DNA of 9,850 nt from contig JAITPE010000207.1 of assembly GCA_031289575.1 (NCBI GenBank), positions 1 to 9,850 of the forward strand, given 5' to 3'. The notes beneath the pieces were generated by a model, which worked only from the letters and a program-made list of their open reading frames with translations, was not told the origin of the DNA and ran no database searches. The stretch comes from Spirochaetia bacterium (lineage in GTDB: Bacteria > Spirochaetota > UBA4802 > UBA5550). How positions within the stretch are numbered: the first letter of the stretch is position 1; every line of letters begins with the position of its first letter. Below are positions 1 through 4,485 of the stretch, piece by piece. A program made the translations under genes and the position numbers.

Positions 1-120
1 AAGAAGGGAGTGGAGCTTGCCAAGGCCACATATGCCGGACTCGACAAGGCGTTCCCGAAAGATGCCTACAAATGGTTCCCTGATTATGTAACTAAAGATA
101 AGGCAAGAAGAACATTCTAA
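1..120 (+). CDS. C-terminal end of an unidentified protein (partial)
   Basis: The first frame is open from the window edge for 39 codons and ends in TAA. The visible peptide is Lys-rich and carries the motif WFPDYVTKDKARRTF at its end. It has no membrane segment or motif that I recognise, and the start lies outside the window. It is followed 40 bp later by a strong intrinsic terminator, so it is the last gene of its transcript and probably unrelated in transcription to the AraC gene beyond. I see no basis for a function. Confidence concerns the presence of a coding end, not its identity. Confidence 0.7.
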   Translation, partial: KKGVELAKATYAGLDKAFPKDAYKWFPDYVTKDKARRTF

Positions 121-160
121 CAAAATCTTTTACGCGGTTATCCGCGGAAAAGCAGCAAAA

Positions 161-205
161 TAAAAAGTCTGCCCGCAGGAAAACAAGGGCAGACTTTTTA
201 TTTTT
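161..205 (+). terminator. Rho-independent terminator
   Basis: A perfect 14-bp stem (161-174 with 187-200, core GTCTGCCC/GGGCAGAC) encloses a 12-nt loop and is followed by five further T residues at 201-205. It closes the transcript of the upstream partial gene. The left arm begins with an A-run, so it could also stop transcription arriving on the - strand. A smaller hairpin (CGCGG-TTAT-CCGCG, 133-146) precedes it. Confidence 0.9.
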
Positions 206-301
206 GCGGAAAAAGTTTTGGCAGACTTTCCATCGGTCATAAAAAACGCCTTTTTGTAAAAAAAATAAATAAAGTGCTTGCCACTTTTTCAAAAGTATTA
301 C

Positions 302-343
302 TATATGTTCATTAATAGTGATTATTTATCATTATATGAGCAT
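302..343 (+). promoter_or_regulatory. Candidate operator: 11-bp direct repeat upstream of the AraC gene
   Basis: TATATGTTCAT (302-312) and TATATGAGCAT (333-343) match at 9 of 11 positions, in the same orientation, 31 bp apart, which is close to three helical turns. The second copy falls in the spacer of the proposed promoter and the first lies just upstream of the -35. AraC-family proteins often bind direct repeats on one face of the helix, so autoregulation is a reasonable inference. The region is very AT-rich and chance similarity is possible. Confidence 0.35.
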
Positions 344-353
344 ATTTTATAAC
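326..353 (+). promoter_or_regulatory. Candidate sigma-70-type promoter for the AraC/MoxR/VWA cluster
   Basis: TTATCA (326-331, 4/6 to consensus) is separated by 16 bp from TATAAC (348-353, 5/6). Transcription would start near 360, leaving a leader of about 19 nt to the GTG at 379 that carries a GGGAG ribosome binding site. An alternative, weaker pairing is TTGCCA (278-283) with TACTAT (299-304). This is called by eye in an AT-rich stretch. Confidence 0.4.
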
Positions 354-378
354 TATATCGTCATAAATGGGAGACGCT

Positions 379-1302
379 GTGCAACTGACTCATATACCGG
401 TCGATGGCAATATGCGCTGCTTAGTGGAAATATCCAGAAAATTTCCGGCGCATGTTTTTACAATGGATCTGAGCGAGTTTGAGCTCGGCTGCATTGGCTG
501 GCATTGGCATCCCGAGGTTGAGTTTATAGTCGTCGCGGAGGGCTCGGCGGAAATCATGATAGGTGACAACTCGGTAATTATGCACGAGGGCGACACGGTA
601 TTTATAAACGCCGAGGCGCTTCACATGTATATGTCGCACGGCAAAGGGAAAACAGTTCTCAATGTTTTCATAATACATCCCGAACTGTTCTCTCACGGTT
701 CCGATTCTCTTCTCAAAGACCGCTACATTGACCCGGTGATCAGGTGCACATCGATGTCCTATTTTATTTTGGATAAATCAATACAATGGTGCGCCGAATC
801 ATGTTCCCTTCTTGAAACGGTCATGGAGCTTGAGAGCTCTGGACAGTTTGGCTTCGAGTTTGCCATACGCAACAATCTCTGTGAATTATGGTATAAGCTC
901 ATCACAAATACATTGAACAAAAGGCAGAATGTTCCTGCCCCTTGCGTATCGGATATACGCATAAAAAAAATGATGTCGTATATTCACGAAAACTATGACA
1001 GCCCTGTTACGCTTGAAAGCATAGCATTCTCGGGCGGGGTAAGCAAAAGCGAGTGCTACAGAATATTTAAAAAGCATCTATCCATGAAACCATTTGAGTA
1101 CCTCACCAAATACCGAATAGATATTTCCATGCACTTGCTCAAGGAAACCGACCTGTCAATAGCGCAGATTTCATCATCCTGCGGTTTCAACAGCTCCAGC
1201 TATTTTACAAAGATGTTTCGTCAAATAACGTCTCTGAGTCCGAATCAATACAGGCATAAAAATTCTGAGTACAAAAATTTAAGATTATTGGGAGGAGCAT
1301 AA
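379..1302 (+). CDS. AraC-family transcriptional regulator with N-terminal cupin
   Basis: This is a DNA-binding regulator of about 307 residues. An N-terminal cupin/AraC-binding domain (about 25-100) contains HWHPE (42-46) and the GD-V-I-P-type turn seen as EGDTVFINAEALH. The C-terminal 100 residues form the double helix-turn-helix: first HTH near 211-232 (VTLESIAFSGGVSKSECYRI), second near 259-282, ending in the family signature SLSPNQYR. The frame extends to an ATG at 367, but that codon has no ribosome binding site, whereas GTG at 379 has GGGAG five bases upstream; I therefore favour GTG. The cupin type usually senses sugars or other small molecules, but the ligand here is not visible. Its stop overlaps the start of the next gene (TAATG), so regulator and ATPase are translationally coupled, which suggests that it controls its own operon. 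Confidence 0.93.
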   Translation: MQLTHIPVDGNMRCLVEISRKFPAHVFTMDLSEFELGCIGWHWHPEVEFIVVAEGSAEIMIGDNSVIMHEGDTVFINAEALHMYMSHGKGKTVLNVFIIHPELFSHGSDSLLKDRYIDPVIRCTSMSYFILDKSIQWCAESCSLLETVMELESSGQFGFEFAIRNNLCELWYKLITNTLNKRQNVPAPCVSDIRIKKMMSYIHENYDSPVTLESIAFSGGVSKSECYRIFKKHLSMKPFEYLTKYRIDISMHLLKETDLSIAQISSSCGFNSSSYFTKMFRQITSLSPNQYRHKNSEYKNLRLLGGA

Positions 1303-2162
1303 TGGAACTTTGGAAGGATCACATATCCTTAAAAAAAGACATGCTGGAAAAATGTTCGTACATTATTTCAGATGTCGAAGCCTTCACTATTTTTATGGCG
1401 CTAAAACTCAAAAAGCCTTTGCTGATTGAAGGCCCCCCGGGAAGCGGAAAAACCGAGGTGGCAAAGGTTATAGCCGGCATTATGGACGCGGACTTAATAC
1501 GCCTTCAATGCTATGAGGGACTTGATGAAAGCAAGGCCCTCTACGAATGGAATTACCAGAAGCAGATTATTGATATTCAGCGGGCCGGAGACTCAAACGT
1601 TTTCGGCCAGGAGTATTTGCTTCCAAGGCCTTTGCTGCAGGTGGTACAGGCGCGGCAAACCTCGGTTCTTCTTATTGACGAAATAGACAAGGTTGACCCC
1701 GAGTTCGAGGCCTTTTTGATGGAGATCCTGTCGGACTTTCAGGTGTCCATTCCCGAATTTGGAACGGTCAAGGCCGAGACTCCCCCGCCGGTAATCATCA
1801 CATCAAACGCGGTAAGGGACCTGGGGGACGCCCTGCGGAGAAGGTGCGTTTATTTGTATCTCGATTATCCGGCCATTAACCGCGAGGCCAGCATACTCAT
1901 GAGAAAAATCGTCAATATGCCTCCGCTGCTGGCATTGCAGATCGCGAGAATCATGTTCCTCATTAGGCAGGAACTGCAGCTCATAAAGCCGCCGTCAATA
2001 TCCGAAACATTGGACATAGGCAACGCGGCGCTGGCCATGGGATTTGACGAACTAAACGCGGATTTTCTCAGCCGCATAAATTCGCTCTACCTGAAGACAA
2101 AGGAAGACTATGATCAGTACAGCAACAAGGGCGGCGGGAAATGGCTATTCGAAAATATTTGA
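1302..2162 (+). CDS. MoxR/CoxD-type AAA+ ATPase
   Basis: A 286-residue single-domain AAA+ ATPase. Walker A is GPPGSGKT (44-51), Walker B is VLLIDEIDK (122-130), sensor 1 is IITSN ending at Asn169, and an Arg cluster LRRRC (178-182) sits where the arginine finger is expected. The segment LQCYEGLDESKALYEWNY (68-85) is typical of the MoxR branch that includes CoxD, the partner of CoxE in maturation of Cu-Mo CO dehydrogenase. Such ATPases form rings that remodel client proteins together with a VWA partner. The ATG shares a base with the stop of the AraC gene and has GGGAGGAG six bases upstream. Its end overlaps the VWA gene by 22 bp, so the pair is almost certainly made together. No CO dehydrogenase or other molybdoenzyme gene is in the window, so the client is unknown. 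The family assignment is firm; the client is not inferable. Confidence 0.93.
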   Translation: MELWKDHISLKKDMLEKCSYIISDVEAFTIFMALKLKKPLLIEGPPGSGKTEVAKVIAGIMDADLIRLQCYEGLDESKALYEWNYQKQIIDIQRAGDSNVFGQEYLLPRPLLQVVQARQTSVLLIDEIDKVDPEFEAFLMEILSDFQVSIPEFGTVKAETPPPVIITSNAVRDLGDALRRRCVYLYLDYPAINREASILMRKIVNMPPLLALQIARIMFLIRQELQLIKPPSISETLDIGNAALAMGFDELNADFLSRINSLYLKTKEDYDQYSNKGGGKWLFENI

Positions 2163-3136
2163 CAGCCATAGTTAATCTCTTTCTGCGTTTTTTCGCCTGG
2201 CTGAAGGGCTTATTCGGTTCCAAGAAAAAAAAGCCGGTTAGAAAAGAAAAAAAGCGGGAGATAAAGATAACCGCAATCAATCTTCCTCCTGAGGATGAAA
2301 GGGAGAGAATGCCCGAGGCAAAGAGGCCGACCGTTCCCCTTATGGGAGAGGACTACTCGCTTGATCTCGACAAAAAATCCGCGGGCGACCTCAATATAAG
2401 TGAGATTCATCTCTCGGAAGAAGAGATCGCTCACGCAAGAAACCAGATAAGAAAAATAGCCCAGCGCTTAGCCAGCACAATGTCGCGCAACCGCAGGCAC
2501 AGCAGCAAAAAATTACAGATTGATTTTAGAAGAACAATGCGCCGTTCAATACAGACCGGCGGCGTCATGATCAATTTGAAATACAAAACCCGTGTTATTC
2601 AAAAACCCAGAATCGCCATAATATTAGACGCGTCAGGCTCAATGCAGATATGGATAAAAATGCTGCTGCAGATAATTCAGGCAATAGGGCTTGAGCTGTC
2701 CAAGAAAGAGATATTTATCTTTTCCGCCGATCTTGAATGCGTCACGGATGATATAGGCAAAACATGGCAGGATACCGCGAAAGCGCTTAAACAAAGAAAA
2801 ACATGGGGAGGAACCACAAGCATATTTACGGGACTTAGGACATTCCAATCCGAGCATCACGACAAGTTTACAACGCAAACAGTGGTGCTTATGCTGTCTG
2901 ATTTGTATACGGATGACCCAATACTCTCGGCCGACGAGGTAAGAAAGATACGCCGCAAGACAAAGGCTTTCTACATCTTTCAGATAGCCGAAAAAGAAGT
3001 ACTGATGGAAGAGTACAATACATACGACGAAACATACGTCATGCCGTTCAGGGGGGCTGCTACAGTAACCTATTTGGTGAGCGATTTAGACAGTATGGCA
3101 AACGCGGTCAGAAATGTATGCGTAAGGGATCACTGA
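2141..3136 (+). CDS. CoxE-type VWA-domain protein, partner of the MoxR ATPase
   Basis: A 331-residue protein with a C-terminal von Willebrand factor A fold. The metal-ion-dependent adhesion site is complete: DASGS (163-167), Thr225 in the GGTT turn and Asp254 in MLSDLYTDD. The preceding segment FRRTMRRSIQTGGVMINL (129-146) matches the Arg-rich lead-in of CoxE-family proteins. In this family the VWA protein presents clients to, or couples with, a MoxR-type ring. The N-terminus is unusual: residues 4-26 are hydrophobic/aromatic (VNLFLRFFAWLKGLFG) followed by a dense Lys/Arg stretch, suggesting an amphipathic membrane-binding helix. Residues 50-110 are polar and acidic with likely helix. The start ATG lies inside the end of the ATPase gene with a G-rich GGCGGG stretch upstream, and coupling is likely. 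A downstream start would remove the amphipathic region but would lack comparable coupling. Confidence 0.9.
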   Translation: MAIRKYLTAIVNLFLRFFAWLKGLFGSKKKKPVRKEKKREIKITAINLPPEDERERMPEAKRPTVPLMGEDYSLDLDKKSAGDLNISEIHLSEEEIAHARNQIRKIAQRLASTMSRNRRHSSKKLQIDFRRTMRRSIQTGGVMINLKYKTRVIQKPRIAIILDASGSMQIWIKMLLQIIQAIGLELSKKEIFIFSADLECVTDDIGKTWQDTAKALKQRKTWGGTTSIFTGLRTFQSEHHDKFTTQTVVLMLSDLYTDDPILSADEVRKIRRKTKAFYIFQIAEKEVLMEEYNTYDETYVMPFRGAATVTYLVSDLDSMANAVRNVCVRDH

Positions 3137-3140
3137 TAAA

Positions 3141-3180
3141 AAATATGGAAAATAAGAAAAATATGAAAATAAGAAAAATG
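3141..3180 (+). repeat. Short AT-rich tandem duplication in the VWA/189-aa gene gap
   Basis: An AAATATG(G)AAAATAAGAAA unit of 18-19 bases occurs twice in tandem (from 3141 and from about 3159), with a third partial copy running into the ribosome binding site. The units differ by one G. It looks like slippage in a non-coding spacer. Its only clear effect is to lengthen an unstructured A-rich leader before the next gene. Confidence 0.6.
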
Positions 3181-3191
3181 GAGGCAGCTAT

Positions 3192-3761
3192 ATGATAATG
3201 TCTTATGATAACGAAATAGAAATACCCTTTGATGTCCTTGATATGGACGGATTCCTCTACTTGGTTCCGCACGGACTTCATATATCATCTGAGCCTATTA
3301 TCAAGTCGGGCATCTTTGAGTTGGAAATAGCCAACAGGAACGTCACTGTTACGCCCATGGCAGGGAAAGATGCCGAGAAGAAATATGAGGCGCATCCGAA
3401 GCTCAAGGCGGATGAGTTTCTCTTCATATCGGGAACATGGGACAAGCCTGTTATTTTCTCAAAGCAGCTCCTTGAAATCCTTGATATGACTATTGAAGCG
3501 ATATACAAGTTCTACTCAAAATACGACAAGCGCCTGGAGGATGTGGATCCCGAACAGCTTGTAATAAAAAACGGAAGGCTGTGCATAGGCAACAGGCCGA
3601 CAGACGACATGGTTGTTGTATGGAACGGGAATGACTTTATAGTTACCGCGGCCGCGGCGAAGCTTGGCCCAAACGATGTTTCCGTTGTAGAAGTAGACGG
3701 CGCTATAACCGGCAAAAAATTTCGCTGCAAATACGGAATGCTGGATTATAGGGCAAGCTGA
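3192..3761 (+). CDS. Unrecognised 189-residue protein, last gene of the AAA+/VWA cluster
   Basis: I do not recognise this family. The ATG has GGAGG seven bases upstream and the frame closes with TGA inside a terminator hairpin. The product is soluble-looking and acidic: no signal peptide, no membrane segment, a single Cys pair at C131/C179. It reads as mixed alpha/beta, with strands around 43-56 (ELEIANRNVTVTP), a helix around 90-113 (FSKQLLEILDMTIEAIYKFY) and C-terminal strands (VVVWNGNDFIVTA, VVEVDGAITG). It lies 55 bp after the VWA gene with no terminator between, so it is likely co-transcribed with the AraC, MoxR and VWA genes. By position it could be a client, adaptor or accessory subunit of the ATPase/VWA pair, but that rests on context alone. 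Confidence 0.85.
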   Translation: MIMSYDNEIEIPFDVLDMDGFLYLVPHGLHISSEPIIKSGIFELEIANRNVTVTPMAGKDAEKKYEAHPKLKADEFLFISGTWDKPVIFSKQLLEILDMTIEAIYKFYSKYDKRLEDVDPEQLVIKNGRLCIGNRPTDDMVVVWNGNDFIVTAAAAKLGPNDVSVVEVDGAITGKKFRCKYGMLDYRAS

Positions 3762-3784
3762 AGAGATTCAGCAGTTTTTTCTTT
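3757..3784 (+). terminator. Rho-independent terminator overlapping the stop codon
   Basis: GCTGAA-GAGA-TTCAGC (3757-3772), a 6-bp stem with a four-base loop, is followed by AG and a TTTTTTCTTT tract. The stem includes the TGA stop of the preceding gene (3759-3761). It marks the end of the AraC/MoxR/VWA cluster. The stem is short, so readthrough into the SlyD gene is possible. Confidence 0.7.
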
Positions 3785-3788
3785 ACTT

Positions 3789-3820
3789 AATACACGGCAT
3801 CTGTAAGGATGCCGTGTATT
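3789..3820 (+). promoter_or_regulatory. Perfect 13-bp hairpin in front of the SlyD gene
   Basis: AATACACGGCATC (3789-3801) pairs perfectly with GATGCCGTGTATT (3808-3820) around a TGTAAG loop. It has no T-tract on either strand, so it is not a standard intrinsic terminator. It ends 19 bases before the start codon and leaves the AAGGAG ribosome binding site exposed. It could protect the mRNA 5' end, be a processing site after readthrough, or be an operator. Confidence 0.55.
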
Positions 3821-3839
3821 ATAGAAAAAGGAGCAAATT

Positions 3840-4400
3840 ATGATTGCCGAGAATAAATACGTAGTGCTGCACTATGTCGGCTTGTTCGAGGACGGACAGG
3901 TGTTCGATACAAGCATTAACAAGGCTCCCTTCCAGTTTCAGATAGGGGCGCATGAGGTGGTTCCGGGTTTCGAGAACGCCGTAAGGGAAATGGAGGTGGA
4001 CCAGGAAAAAGAGGTTATAATTCCTCCGGAATTAGCCTACGGACTGTACGACGACAAGAAAAAACGCAGATTTCCCATAGATGAAATACGCAAGAGCTTT
4101 GAGCCGAAAGAAGGAATGATAATAGGCATGAAAACTCCTAACGGCGGTCAGGTGCCTGTTGTGATAACACAGGTAACAGATCATGAGGTAGAATTGGACG
4201 CGAACCATCCGTTTGCCGGAAAGCCGCTTAAGTTTAAGCTTATACTTCTTGAAATAAACGATGAACGAAAGTTCTTCGAAGAGGTAGACGATGACTCATG
4301 CGGCTGCGAAGACTCCTCATGCGGCCACGATGACGAACACGTTAATTGGCTAAACGATGAACGGCGCCCTGTCAAAAACGAATCCGACGCAAATGTGTGA
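3840..4400 (+). CDS. slyD: SlyD-type FKBP peptidyl-prolyl cis-trans isomerase
   Basis: A 186-residue cytoplasmic isomerase and chaperone that accelerates Xaa-Pro bond rotation in folding proteins. The FKBP half-domains are at 1-70 (VVLHYVGLFEDGQVFDTS, then VVPGFENAVREMEVDQEKEV and PPELAYG) and about 123-140. Between them is the insert-in-flap chaperone domain, ending in the SlyD hallmark DANHPFAGKPLKF (120-132). The tail is acidic, with a compact Cys/His cluster C154, C156, C161, H163 and H167, resembling a shortened form of the metal-binding SlyD tail that handles nickel in enterobacteria. The insert has an unusual basic patch, KKKRR (73-77). ATG is preceded by AAGGAG at six bases. It has its own terminator and is probably monocistronic. 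The symbol reflects family type; orthology to E. coli slyD is not established. Confidence 0.9.
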   Translation: MIAENKYVVLHYVGLFEDGQVFDTSINKAPFQFQIGAHEVVPGFENAVREMEVDQEKEVIIPPELAYGLYDDKKKRRFPIDEIRKSFEPKEGMIIGMKTPNGGQVPVVITQVTDHEVELDANHPFAGKPLKFKLILLEINDERKFFEEVDDDSCGCEDSSCGHDDEHVNWLNDERRPVKNESDANV

Positions 4401-4442
4401 GGGATCACGAAGCATTTATTGAGTAAAAACAGGTGGTAAGGC

Positions 4443-4485
4443 AAAAACAAGAAAGGCGGGAAAATTTCCCGCCTTTCTTGTTTTT
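4443..4485. terminator. Bidirectional intrinsic terminator between slyD-like and ClC genes
   Basis: A 43-base perfect inverted repeat has 21-base arms (4443-4463 and 4465-4485) around a single A, core GGCGGG/CCCGCC. An A-run at one end and a T-run at the other give a U-tail on both transcripts. It serves the convergent SlyD-type gene (+) and ClC gene (-); the last bases overlap the ClC stop codon (complement of 4484-4486). Confidence 0.92.

Noticed and set aside
92..292. A 66-codon - strand frame over the first terminator
   Set aside because: Much of it is the terminator hairpin and A/T runs, and the Phe-rich peptide is what such sequence yields by chance.
1302..3136. CO dehydrogenase maturation genes (coxD/coxE)
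   Set aside because: The families match, but no CO dehydrogenase subunit or molybdenum-cofactor gene is nearby, so the specific role and symbols are not justified.
3141..3180. CRISPR or regulatory repeat array
   Set aside because: There are only two tandem A-rich units with no spacers; simple slippage explains it.
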